A stretch of 64,000 bases of DNA from Opitutaceae bacterium (GTDB lineage Bacteria > Verrucomicrobiota > Verrucomicrobiia > Opitutales > Opitutaceae): positions 1 to 64,000 of the forward strand of contig JANQKV010000055.1 of the NCBI GenBank assembly GCA_028280945.1, given 5' to 3'. Below, piece by piece: positions 50,457 to 58,962 of this stretch. The notes beneath the pieces are model-generated. The model made no database searches. It was not told the origin of the DNA and saw only the letters and a list, made by a program, of their open reading frames with translations. The position numbers were made by a program, and so were the translations under genes. Position 1 is the first letter of the stretch. Every line of letters begins with the position of its first letter.

Positions 50457-53400
50457 TTGAGCAGCTGGCCTGTCGTAACCCAACAGTATACTGTTATGTC
50501 GACCGTTTCCCGTATCATCTATCATTTGGAACGAGATGGGGCTGCGGACGACGAGTGGGTGGTTTTATCGGGTTGGATTTTTGCCCGATCTCCTTACCGG
50601 TGCGAAGGAGTACGAGGATGGATAAATGGGCGGTCATGGGAAGCGAGCTACGGATTGTGGCGCCCTGATGTAGCGGCGGAACATCCTCTCGAGGACACGG
50701 CGATTTATAGTGGTTTTCAGCTGGATATTGCCCCATGGGGCCAAGGCACGCTGAATTTGCATTGGTTGGATGCAGCAGGGAAATGGCACCCTTTTGCGAA
50801 GTGTAACAGGCCGGAAGGGCCGGCACGGACAAACGAGCTTTCGGTGCCCACATTGTCAGAGAATCAACAGGCGTCGCTTTTCGACATCTGGGCCAATGAG
50901 CTTTCGGGAGAAACCTGGCGAAATGTCAGAGGCGTGATGAAGGATTGGGCGGATCGAGTTAGTTGCCCAATCACCCCCGCGTCCGAAGATCAAAATTTAG
51001 AACTGCACCTCGATGATCCAACCGACGGTAGTTTCAATAAACGGAACATAACGCTGACAGGGTGGGTTACGAGCCGAATGGTCCCGATCAAGCGCCTCTC
51101 GGTAAGAACCGAGCCGGTCGGAGAGGTGCACTTGGCCTTCCCCATCACCAGGCCCGATGTGGAAGCGGCTTTTCCCGAGATACCTGTTGGTCAAAGCGGA
51201 GGTTTTCAAGGTATGGTTCATTTTCGACAGCCACCGCCAGTCTGCGTCAGGTTGCGATTTTACGCAGAACTTGCCGGGGAACGGATTGTCTTGGTGGGAA
51301 CCCGGAGGCTCTTTGTCCGGCGACAGCCTTCACCTTGGCGCATGTCTTGGTGGAAAGTGTATGGCGTTGTAAACAGATCGTACCAGCCCGTTTCTTGGCC
51401 CCGCTGGCTCCGATCCTTGGGGACGGCAATATGGCCAAGTTTCAAGACTCAGCTTGCTTTGCCTGCTCAGCCAGCCGTGCAATGCCGATCGGTTTTCACC
51501 GGGAAGAAGTTCCGATCTGCGCAAGGCAACGAAGATGAAGCTGGGCCACTCATAAGCCTGCTTGTGCCCGTGTTTAATCCACCGGAGTCCTATTTGCGTG
51601 AATTGATCGAGAGTGTGCTGGCTCAATCCTATGCCAATTGGGAACTATGTGCCGCGGATGATGCTTCCACCAAAGCCCATGTGAGGCGGATGCTGAATTC
51701 TTATGCCAAAAAAGATCAACGGATTCGGCTGACTTTTAGAGAGACAAATGGCCACATTCCTGCGGCCACCAACACAGCCTTGGCACAATCCCAAGGCGAT
51801 TTTGTGGCATTGGTGGATCACGATGACTTACTTCCGCCTGACGCGCTTTCCCATGTAGCTGAAGCTATCCTCAAGCACCCCGAAGCCGTATTTTTCTATA
51901 CCGACCGCGACAAAATTGACGATACGGGGCGGCATTTCGACCAAGAACGTCGGGGGGGGTGGAACCCCGCAATGGCGGCCACTCACAATTATTTGCACCA
52001 TTTGACAGTGGTGGCTCGAGATTTGGTTCAGCGGGCGGGGGCACTAAGACCAGGTTACCAAGGGGCGCAGGATCTGGATCTTTACTTGCGGTGTCACGAG
52101 TTATTGGAGGCCAAACAGATTGTCTATGTGCCGGTTGTCGGCTATCATTGGCGTGCTCACGCTGGGAGCACCGCAAGTCGGGGCGACCAAAAAGACTACA
52201 CGTTCGATTCCGCTCGTCGGGCAATTGAGGACGCAATGCGACGGCGAAGTTGGCCGGCTCGACCGTTCCTGCCCAGTTTCGGGCCGATCTACGGCATGAA
52301 TCTGCACCAGTTGCGCTGGTCTCCAGAAGTGCTCAAGGAAAACCCCGTAAGCATTGTAGTAGCAGCCACGTCCAGTCACCGGATTCCGCAGGGATACAGT
52401 TGGGCCAGTCTCAAGGAAACACTGCCCGCTGGCCAAGCACAGTTGATCGTGGTTCAGGCGGGAGAAAATGATATTGGCCCTCTCCCCGAAGCACGAGAAG
52501 GGGTGGACGTATGCAAGGGTGGCGGAATCGAAGCTGGCTTGGCTGAACTCTTCAACCGGGGAGCGAAACTAGCCAAACATGAGGCTGTTCTTTTTCTGGA
52601 TGCAGGTTTGGTCCCAGGCATCGATGGATGGCTGGAAGACATGTCTGGCTGGTTAAGCTTGCCGGATGTGGCAGTCGTGGGCCCCAAACTGGTAACCGCA
52701 AACGGGTGCTTGGTGAGTGCTGGGTGGACGACTGACCCTTGCCGAAAAACACCCCTGCCTATGTGCGAAGGAATGGCCACTAATTTTCTGGATCCTCCCT
52801 TCCTGTCCCAATCCTCCCGGGATGCCTGGCTGCTCGACCCTCGCTGTGTGCTGACAAAAATGGCAACGTTTCGGGCCCTGGGAGGCTTTGATTTTCAATC
52901 ATATCCTTCACGTAATTTTGTGGCTGACTATTGCCTGAGAGTCCGGGCCCAAGGCCAGCGGTGTGTCTATAGTCCGCAAGCGGTCATGGAGGTGCGCGAA
53001 TCGGCGCGGGTGGCAGGTCTGCCCAATGCAACGGATGAGGATCTGGTATTTCTTGGCCATCACCCCAACGCGATAGATCCGTGGGTCGTGCCCCCCGGCA
53101 GGACACCCATGGGCATGCCCAGAGAAGCACGGCAGTTTCCAGGAGGTTGGTTTCATTTGGAGCAACCAGAAACCGGGCAGGAAATACAATCAGGCCACCA
53201 GATTTTAGCGGGATGGTGCATGGCTGACTCATGCGAGGCGATTGCAGACCTTCGAGTGAAAGTGGGCGGTCAGCTTTGGGCAGCGGAATATGGACACCCT
53301 CGACCCGATTTAACAACACTTGTACGGGATACAAGGGATGCGATAGTGCCTGCGGGTTTTGTCCTGGAACTGGCCTTGCCGAAAGGCCGGGCACGACTTG

Positions 53401-55412
53401 AGTTCGAGGCGCTGGGTTCTGGAGGTAATTGGCAACCTGTTGCTTTGGTGGACCTGGTGATCCGGGGAGAGCTTGCCTCCACGAGACCGCAACCGGAGAC
53501 GTCAGTAACGTGGGACCATTACCGGAAATCACTGGATCTGCTCGTGCAACGACGAGCCGTCCATAGCCATGTGCCTTTAAATCAACTGGCCGGGCAATTT
53601 GCTAACCGAGTCGTGAGGCATCGAAACCGGCGCGAGCCGCTGGGATCCTTTCATGGCTGGTTGGACCAGCCAGAACCCGACGCGGTGCCGCTTTATCACG
53701 AGCTGAACGTTTGGGGATGGCTGTTTCATGAAAGCCGTTCGATCCATCGTCTGCTGGCGTCGTTTAATCTGATCGATTTCGTGGAACTTGAGGCCAATCG
53801 TTGCGAACCCACTGTTCCGGCGGCTTATGATGTTCGACCTGGGTCACCTGGGTTTGGAATATTCGGCACGCTACCTGTCCCCGCCAATTTGCCCAGACCG
53901 TTAATTTTGCGGATCTGGGCAGAGTTGGACGATGGTCAATGGCATCTGGTGTTTGTGGTTCATGTGCAGGCGCATGCGGGCGAATTGGTCGCTCCCAGCA
54001 TCATACACGGGGTAAGCACGAGAGCCTTGGTGAAGGCCGCTTGGGCCTTGGGACATGCTTACCGGCGGCAAAGCTATCTTAGTCCCGGTTGGCTGAAAAT
54101 AGCAGAAGCAGTCCGGGTAGTGCGCAGCCAGTTTCCGATACCCGCCTCCCCAAGCCCGAAGTCAGGCCCAACAGATTGTCTGACGACCAAGAAAGTCCCC
54201 CTCCTCTGCTTAGTTTCACACAACCTTAATCGCGAGGGAGCCCCCATGTTCTTGCTCGAACTGGCCCGGTTCCTCCACCCCAAAACAAGTGCCCGCATTA
54301 CGGTGGTGTCGCCATCCGACGGGTCTCTGCGAAATGAGTTTGAGCAATTGGGCATCGAGGTCTTCCTGGTGGACCGGGCTCACCTCTGGACGGCGTCGAC
54401 AAAGGAGGAAGTCACGCGGGCAGTGTCACAACTGGGTGCTCAGATGGGGGTGGGGGACGTGAGTTTGATCGTAGCGAACACGATTGAGAGTTTTTGGGCA
54501 GTAGAGGTGGCCCGATCAGCAGGAATCCCGTCGTTGTTCTATGTTCACGAGCCGGGGGTTTTGGGCCGTCATTATTTATCGGAAGTGAGTGCACCAGTGC
54601 GCCGGCTCGCAGTGTTAGCGTTGGCTCAGGCCACTCGGGTTTCTTTTCTTAACCGAGCCACACGCTCGTATTACGAAACGTTTTCGGATGGAAGGAATTA
54701 TTGTATTCAGCCCGGTTGGACCGATCACTCACCCGGCCTTTTGACCTCGGCAAGCCGACGACACTTGCGAACGAAAATGGGATATGCCTCCACGGAACGC
54801 ATCGTGATCAATGTAGGAACGGTGTGCCCGCGCAAGGGGCAGTGGTTTTTCGTGCAAGCCATCGAACAATTATGGCGAATGCAACCTGAGGTCGCGGCCA
54901 GCTGCCGCTTCCTTATGATAGGATCCCACCATGGGGCTTATGGCAGAGCATTAGGCAAGGAGGTTGAGCGCTTGGGTCGGCCCAATCTGCATTTGGTTCC
55001 ACCCACTAAACAGATTCGCAACTACTATGGCGCGGCCGATCTGTTTGTAATATCCAGTTTTGAGGAAGGGTTTTCACGGGTCCTGCTTGAAGCAATGAGC
55101 TTTGGACTCCCGATCATAAATACAGACATTCATGGCCTTGCCGAGATTGCGCGCCCCGGGAAAGAGGCGCACTTGGTGCGAGCGGCAGACACGCCGGCGA
55201 TGACTGCAGCGTTGCTGCGACTATTAACTGATCCCATATATGCCAAGGATTTGGGCCAACGGGCACTGCAGAGGTTAGAGGCAACCTTTGTTTCGTCCCG
55301 AGTATTGCCAAGACATTGGGACACACTCAAAGAACTTGCCCCCGATTTGGCGGTGGCCCAGCCAGCTCTAAGCCGATTACCTTCGAGCGATTCGACTCAG
55401 GCCGCGCTATGA
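50457..55412 (+). CDS. Giant multi-domain glycosyltransferase (GT2, GT2-like, GT4) with four accessory beta modules
   Basis: Protein of 1651 aa (1638 from the ATG at 50496). The TTG start is preceded by AGGTGA at suitable spacing; the ATG abuts a palindrome instead. Module 1 (about 35-115, VVLSGWIFARS) and module 2 (about 195-290, LTGWVTSRM) precede a GT2 domain (365-600: LISLLVPVFNPPESYLRELI, ALVDHDDLLPPD, DLDLYLRCHELL). A degenerate GT2-like domain (about 630-900, AVLFLDAGLVPGIDGW, FRALGGFDF) follows. Module 3 (LAGWCMADS, PRPDL) and module 4 (VWGWLFHES) lead to a C-terminal GT4 domain (about 1260-1630: LVSHNLNREGAPMFLLELAR, NVGTVCPRKGQW, SSFEEGFSRVLLEAMSFGLP). It likely builds an exopolysaccharide or O-antigen chain; no TM helix is obvious. 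Confidence 0.88.
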   Translation: MSSWPVVTQQYTVMSTVSRIIYHLERDGAADDEWVVLSGWIFARSPYRCEGVRGWINGRSWEASYGLWRPDVAAEHPLEDTAIYSGFQLDIAPWGQGTLNLHWLDAAGKWHPFAKCNRPEGPARTNELSVPTLSENQQASLFDIWANELSGETWRNVRGVMKDWADRVSCPITPASEDQNLELHLDDPTDGSFNKRNITLTGWVTSRMVPIKRLSVRTEPVGEVHLAFPITRPDVEAAFPEIPVGQSGGFQGMVHFRQPPPVCVRLRFYAELAGERIVLVGTRRLFVRRQPSPWRMSWWKVYGVVNRSYQPVSWPRWLRSLGTAIWPSFKTQLALPAQPAVQCRSVFTGKKFRSAQGNEDEAGPLISLLVPVFNPPESYLRELIESVLAQSYANWELCAADDASTKAHVRRMLNSYAKKDQRIRLTFRETNGHIPAATNTALAQSQGDFVALVDHDDLLPPDALSHVAEAILKHPEAVFFYTDRDKIDDTGRHFDQERRGGWNPAMAATHNYLHHLTVVARDLVQRAGALRPGYQGAQDLDLYLRCHELLEAKQIVYVPVVGYHWRAHAGSTASRGDQKDYTFDSARRAIEDAMRRRSWPARPFLPSFGPIYGMNLHQLRWSPEVLKENPVSIVVAATSSHRIPQGYSWASLKETLPAGQAQLIVVQAGENDIGPLPEAREGVDVCKGGGIEAGLAELFNRGAKLAKHEAVLFLDAGLVPGIDGWLEDMSGWLSLPDVAVVGPKLVTANGCLVSAGWTTDPCRKTPLPMCEGMATNFLDPPFLSQSSRDAWLLDPRCVLTKMATFRALGGFDFQSYPSRNFVADYCLRVRAQGQRCVYSPQAVMEVRESARVAGLPNATDEDLVFLGHHPNAIDPWVVPPGRTPMGMPREARQFPGGWFHLEQPETGQEIQSGHQILAGWCMADSCEAIADLRVKVGGQLWAAEYGHPRPDLTTLVRDTRDAIVPAGFVLELALPKGRARLEFEALGSGGNWQPVALVDLVIRGELASTRPQPETSVTWDHYRKSLDLLVQRRAVHSHVPLNQLAGQFANRVVRHRNRREPLGSFHGWLDQPEPDAVPLYHELNVWGWLFHESRSIHRLLASFNLIDFVELEANRCEPTVPAAYDVRPGSPGFGIFGTLPVPANLPRPLILRIWAELDDGQWHLVFVVHVQAHAGELVAPSIIHGVSTRALVKAAWALGHAYRRQSYLSPGWLKIAEAVRVVRSQFPIPASPSPKSGPTDCLTTKKVPLLCLVSHNLNREGAPMFLLELARFLHPKTSARITVVSPSDGSLRNEFEQLGIEVFLVDRAHLWTASTKEEVTRAVSQLGAQMGVGDVSLIVANTIESFWAVEVARSAGIPSLFYVHEPGVLGRHYLSEVSAPVRRLAVLALAQATRVSFLNRATRSYYETFSDGRNYCIQPGWTDHSPGLLTSASRRHLRTKMGYASTERIVINVGTVCPRKGQWFFVQAIEQLWRMQPEVAASCRFLMIGSHHGAYGRALGKEVERLGRPNLHLVPPTKQIRNYYGAADLFVISSFEEGFSRVLLEAMSFGLPIINTDIHGLAEIARPGKEAHLVRAADTPAMTAALLRLLTDPIYAKDLGQRALQRLEATFVSSRVLPRHWDTLKELAPDLAVAQPALSRLPSSDSTQAAL
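50482..50495. promoter_or_regulatory. 14-bp perfect palindrome AACAGTATACTGTT abutting an in-frame ATG
   Basis: The palindrome ends one base before ATG 50496. It could be an operator or a -10-like TATACT element if translation starts at the ATG, or coding sequence if it starts at TTG 50457. Confidence 0.35.
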
Positions 55413-55443
55413 GTCGCGAGGTGAGGGCATTACGTAAAAACGA

Positions 55444-56061
55444 TCAGCGCCGGGTAATCTTTTCCGCCCACAACTTAGCCAATTGAACGATTCCAGATTC
55501 GGAGAAATGGACGCCATCCACATAGCATTCCCCCCCAAGGCCAATCGGTTCCACCAAGTTGTCTTGAATGCCGCACCTCTCGCATTCTTTTCGTATCGCT
55601 TGATTAAATACGCGAATGCGTTCGACGCATTTCGAATCATAAGGCGATGCCAGCGAAGCCCCCACCAACAAGTCAGGCACGAGGGCGGGAAAGATCATCG
55701 CGTTTGCAACCTTAAGCCGGTCAAGAATCTGGCCATAGAGCATCTGAAAAACAACCGGATCGGTTTGCAGGGTGCTCTTGGCATCATTGGTGCCGATCAG
55801 CAGGGTGCAAAAAGTGGTCCCCTGCCATTGCCAAGGCTTCTGATCCATCCGGCGCAACAGGTGAAGCACGGTGTCCCCATTGTTGGCTTCACAACGAAAC
55901 AACCAACGTTTGTTGGTCGATTGATTCAACAAATCCGAAAGGCCTTCCGCGAGCCCATATTGGGACCGCGCTCCGGTGGTCAGACTGTCACCCAGGCAAA
56001 CTCCGTGTTCGAAAAGCATCGTGGTCAAAGGGAAGTGATCTATCGAGAAGGTGCTGCTCAT
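55444..56061 (-). CDS. SGNH/GDSL-type hydrolase or O-acyl esterase
   Basis: Protein of 205 aa with the SGNH blocks: GVCLGDSLTTGARSQYG (Ser nucleophile), CEANNGDTVLHL (Gly), CTLLIGTNDAKS (Asn), and CYVDGVHFSESGI (Asp and His). No signal peptide is clear. In this setting it may remove or add acyl groups on the glycan made by the neighbouring transferase; that is inferred. It converges on the glycosyltransferase gene (31-bp gap) and diverges from the epimerase gene. Confidence 0.85.
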   Translation of the reverse strand: MSSTFSIDHFPLTTMLFEHGVCLGDSLTTGARSQYGLAEGLSDLLNQSTNKRWLFRCEANNGDTVLHLLRRMDQKPWQWQGTTFCTLLIGTNDAKSTLQTDPVVFQMLYGQILDRLKVANAMIFPALVPDLLVGASLASPYDSKCVERIRVFNQAIRKECERCGIQDNLVEPIGLGGECYVDGVHFSESGIVQLAKLWAEKITRR

Positions 56062-56243
56062 CTTTTTTTAGAGAGCAAGACGCCTCCTATCCCGGGCCAT
56101 TCCGTGAAGTCGTTCAAGCGCGCTTTGCGTGCTCAGCCTGAGGCGAAGGAACCATCGAGGCGAAGGGCCTCCTTTCAACGAAAGCGGTGGCACGAATGCT
56201 CTCAACAAAGGGCGCCTGTTCCATATTACTGAGACGTCCTGCT
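56062..56243. promoter_or_regulatory. Divergent region between SGNH hydrolase and epimerase genes
   Basis: 182 bp that must hold both promoters. No convincing sigma-70 pair was found by eye. Confidence 0.35.
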
Positions 56244-57395
56244 ATGCGCATACTGTCTCTTGCTGGAACCCGTCCCGAGGCTCTTAAAATTGCTCCCATC
56301 CTGCAGGTGCTTTCCGAAACTCCGGGCGTGACATCAATCATTGGCACCACGGGACAACACCGCTCGGTCGTCACCCGAGCACTGAAGCACTTTGAACTCA
56401 CGCCTGATTTCGAACTGCCTTCTCAGCGGGTTGGGCGAGGGCTTGACGAATTGTTGGGCAAAATGTTGATGCACTTGGGCTCCAAAGTCCGGCGCATTAA
56501 ACCGGATTGGATTGTGGCCGTGGGTGATACCACCACCGTTTTAGCGGCGAGTTTGGCGGCAGTGCATCATCAGGTACGCTTTGCTCATGTGGAGGCGGGA
56601 TTACGCAGTGGTTGCAATACCGCTCCATATCCGGAGGAGCTTTATCGTAAGCTTGTCAGTTCAGTAGCCGATCTGCATCTCGCCCCCACTCCGCTTGCCC
56701 GTCGGAATCTCCGACGTGAAAACGTGCCTTCCGATCGTATTGTTGTAACAGGAAACTCAATCATCGATGCCGTGCGCTACTTCCGTCACCGACCACCGCC
56801 TGCGGGCATTGGGGGATTGTGGCGACGATTGGGGCTCATAAAGGAGTCCTCTTCAAAAAGGCGTTTGGTGGTCACAACATTCCATCGTCGGGAAAACTTG
56901 GGGAAACCGTTGCAGGAGTATTGTGCCGCCATGCGGGAACTGGTTCAGCATTTTCCCGACAAGCTAGGCGTGCTTTGTTTGGTCCATCCGAATCCAGTCG
57001 TCAGCGAACTGATTAAACGGGAGTTGGGCGGCATCAGCCAGATTGTGCTTTCCTCACCATTGGCTTATCCTGCTTTCATGGCAGTTCTCCGTCGTGCGTA
57101 TCTCGTGTTGACAGATTCCGGGGGCTTGGAGGAGGAGGCAGCCTACCTAGGCGTGCCTGTTTTGGTCATGCGAAATCACACTGAGCGAAAGGAGGGAGTG
57201 GCCGCAGGAGTAGCGAAAGAGGTTGGGGTAACCCGGCAAGGCATTGTGACAGCTGTCAAACTATTGCTGGATGATCCCGAGGAACACCAACGAATGGCCC
57301 GGGGATTTAGGGGCTACGGAAGAGGCCGGGCAGCTGAGCATATAGTCCAGGCATTGTTACGTTTTAGCCAACCGCCTGCGCCCAGCTCCAGTTGA
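56244..57395 (+). CDS. wecB: UDP-N-acetylglucosamine 2-epimerase (non-hydrolysing, WecB-type)
   Basis: Converts UDP-GlcNAc to UDP-ManNAc, a precursor for surface polysaccharides; 383 aa, cytosolic. Family blocks are all visible: LAGTRPEALKIAPILQVL, VGDTTTVLAASLAAVHHQ, FAHVEAGLRSG, PYPEELYRKLVSSVADLHLA, VVTTFHRRENLGKP, LVHPNP and LTDSGGLEEEAAYLGVPVLV. ATG 56244 matches the family start; ATG 56187 upstream is less likely. With the large transferase it suggests a ManNAc-containing glycan. Last gene before the right repeat. Confidence 0.93.
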   Translation: MRILSLAGTRPEALKIAPILQVLSETPGVTSIIGTTGQHRSVVTRALKHFELTPDFELPSQRVGRGLDELLGKMLMHLGSKVRRIKPDWIVAVGDTTTVLAASLAAVHHQVRFAHVEAGLRSGCNTAPYPEELYRKLVSSVADLHLAPTPLARRNLRRENVPSDRIVVTGNSIIDAVRYFRHRPPPAGIGGLWRRLGLIKESSSKRRLVVTTFHRRENLGKPLQEYCAAMRELVQHFPDKLGVLCLVHPNPVVSELIKRELGGISQIVLSSPLAYPAFMAVLRRAYLVLTDSGGLEEEAAYLGVPVLVMRNHTERKEGVAAGVAKEVGVTRQGIVTAVKLLLDDPEEHQRMARGFRGYGRGRAAEHIVQALLRFSQPPAPSSS

Positions 57396-57471
57396 GGACG
57401 CATCCGAGGGTGTTTATGTGGCAAAAGTTGGAAGTAGTCGTGCTGTCAAAAGAGGGAATGCAGTCTGGCGA

Positions 57472-58224
57472 CTAAAAAACCCGCACAGTGGAGCGTTGGC
57501 CGGCATCGATGCCACCCACGTCCTTGGGCAAGGGAAGTTGACCGATAAGGTTGCCTTGGAGGTCGAACTCACCGAGATGCTCGCGACCAGCCAGCGGCAC
57601 GTAGAGACGGCTGCGGTTGCTGTCGTAGGCCAGACTGAAGGGATCCACCGCCTCGTGTAGTGCCACCGTGCGCTGGAGTTGCCAGTCCCGCCGCGCATAC
57701 CATGAGACCTCACCACCGTCCGCCCAGAGCACCAGCAGGGAATCGCCCGCCTGATCCCAGGCGAGTCCCCCGATTTCCCGGCCTGATTCCGAGAGCGGAT
57801 GCTCCCCCAGGATCTCACCGTAGCGGGTGATCTCAGCCACCCGTCCACCCGAGAGCGCGGCGTAGACCATGCGATTGAACGCACGCACTGCCAGGTCGGC
57901 CGATCGGTCGGCCGGGACCATGAAGGTGTCGGGCAAGGTGTAGTCATACCAGAATTCCTCCTCGTGCCGTTTGATGACCACCAGCCGGTTGCCGGGCGCC
58001 AGGCGCAGCCAGACGTAATCGGTGTTGAATTCGTAGCCCAAGCCGATCACCCGATCGCCCGGCTGCAGGCCGCCGTCGTATTCCGTGTGTTGCCCCGACT
58101 CCAGCGCGATTTCCTGCACGGCCTGCGTGGCCTCGCCGGCAAGGTAGAGCGACGTGGGACCGGGCGTGGCACATCCCGCAAGAAAAACACTGGCGATAAG
58201 CAAAAGCGTAACGGGTTTTGGCAT
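57472..58224 (-). CDS. Lipoprotein with propeller-like repeats; 3' end is the integration target
   Basis: Exported lipoprotein of 250 aa. ATG 58224 opens a signal with lipobox (MPKPVTLLLIASVFLAGC). The remainder has repeated beta-strand motifs: VYAALSGGRVAEITRYGEIL, GGLAWDQAGDSLLVLWADGG and PFSLAYDSNRSRLYVPLAGR, like NHL/YVTN propellers. It ends KDVGGIDAGQRSTVRVF. Its last 40 bp include the right copy of the 29-bp repeat, so the present stop (TAG 57472) is supplied by the inserted block. The open frame extends to 58890, but that part is antisense to the MTA phosphorylase gene and is rejected. Function unknown. Confidence 0.8.
   Translation of the reverse strand: MPKPVTLLLIASVFLAGCATPGPTSLYLAGEATQAVQEIALESGQHTEYDGGLQPGDRVIGLGYEFNTDYVWLRLAPGNRLVVIKRHEEEFWYDYTLPDTFMVPADRSADLAVRAFNRMVYAALSGGRVAEITRYGEILGEHPLSESGREIGGLAWDQAGDSLLVLWADGGEVSWYARRDWQLQRTVALHEAVDPFSLAYDSNRSRLYVPLAGREHLGEFDLQGNLIGQLPLPKDVGGIDAGQRSTVRVF
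57485..57513. repeat. 29-bp direct repeat, right copy (attachment-site-like)
   Basis: Identical to 50259-50287. It lies inside the 3' end of the lipoprotein gene, coding (minus strand) GIDAGQRST. It contains the palindrome GGCATCGATGCC (57502-57513). Confidence 0.85.
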
Positions 58225-58260
58225 TGTCTTGAGCGGGCAGTCAGCGGTTAGTCGGAAGCG

Positions 58261-58959
58261 ATGAAAGTAGCGTTTATCAGCGGCACGAGCATAGTGAAGT
58301 CCGACCTGTTCGCCAGTTGGGAGGTAAAGACAATCGAGACCACCCACGGCAACGTCACCTACAAGACGCAGGGCGACCACGTGCTGATCAACCGTCACGG
58401 CTACGAGTTTCCCCTGCCACCCCACTCCATCAATTACCGCGCCAATATCCGGGCGCTGGCCGACCTCGGCTACCGGGACGTGATTTCGCTCAATTCGGTC
58501 GGATCGCTCGATTCCGCGCTGCCGCCCGGCACCTTCGTTTCGTGCTCCGACTACGTTTGCCTGCAGGAGGGACCAAAGACGTTTTTCGACCAGGAGCTCA
58601 AGGGCGGCCCTCCCGGCATCGCCAACAACCTCATCCCCGGCCTGCTCGCTCAACTCGCCCCCGAATTCGATATCAAGGCCGACAAGACCTACGTGCAGAT
58701 GCGGGGCCCGCGTTTTGAAACCAAGGCCGAGATCCGCGTGGTCAAGGACTGGGGCGACGTCATCGGCATGACGGCGGCGTTTGAAGCCGACCTGTGCACC
58801 GAGGCCGGGCTCAACTACAACAGCCTCGGTCTCATCGATAACTACGCCAACGGCCTCGAAGGCACCGAAATCGATTTCGAGAAATTCCACGAGCTGGTCA
58901 AAGAGAACCAGGCCAAGGTGAACCGCCTCTTCACCCGCATGCTCGAAATCTTCGCCTGA
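58261..58959 (+). CDS. Methylthioadenosine phosphorylase-like nucleoside phosphorylase
   Basis: Purine nucleoside/MTA phosphorylase family, 232 aa, cytosolic; releases adenine from 5'-methylthioadenosine or cleaves related nucleosides. Landmarks: AFISGTSIVKSDLF (phosphate-binding Gly/Thr loop), LINRHGYEFPLPPHSINYRANI (the conserved RHG...PPHxxNYRAN), YVQMRGPRFETKAEIRV and DVIGMTAAFEADLCTEAGLNY (base/ribose site). The MTAP subtype is likely but PNP-like specificity cannot be excluded. It is divergent from the lipoprotein gene. Confidence 0.88.
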   Translation: MKVAFISGTSIVKSDLFASWEVKTIETTHGNVTYKTQGDHVLINRHGYEFPLPPHSINYRANIRALADLGYRDVISLNSVGSLDSALPPGTFVSCSDYVCLQEGPKTFFDQELKGGPPGIANNLIPGLLAQLAPEFDIKADKTYVQMRGPRFETKAEIRVVKDWGDVIGMTAAFEADLCTEAGLNYNSLGLIDNYANGLEGTEIDFEKFHELVKENQAKVNRLFTRMLEIFA

Positions 58960-58962
58960 GCC

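Larger units (their letters stand above)
50259..57513. mobile_element. Integrated glycan-biosynthesis block bounded by 29-bp direct repeats
   Basis: The block contains three genes: giant glycosyltransferase, SGNH hydrolase and WecB-type epimerase. Base composition drops inside; one hand-counted line (54661-54720) has 27 G+C in 60, against 42 in 60 at 60181-60240. The flanks reconstruct an ancestral locus in which the GNAT gene and the lipoprotein gene converge about 33 bp apart. The right end restores the lipoprotein reading frame. No integrase, transposase or inverted terminal repeat is visible, so it may be mobilised in trans, be a remnant, or have arrived by another route. Unit length is 7226 bp from repeat to repeat. 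Confidence 0.75.

Noticed and set aside
58225..58890. Upstream in-frame extension of the lipoprotein gene
   Set aside because: It lies antisense to the MTA phosphorylase gene, and a lipobox signal peptide starts at 58224.
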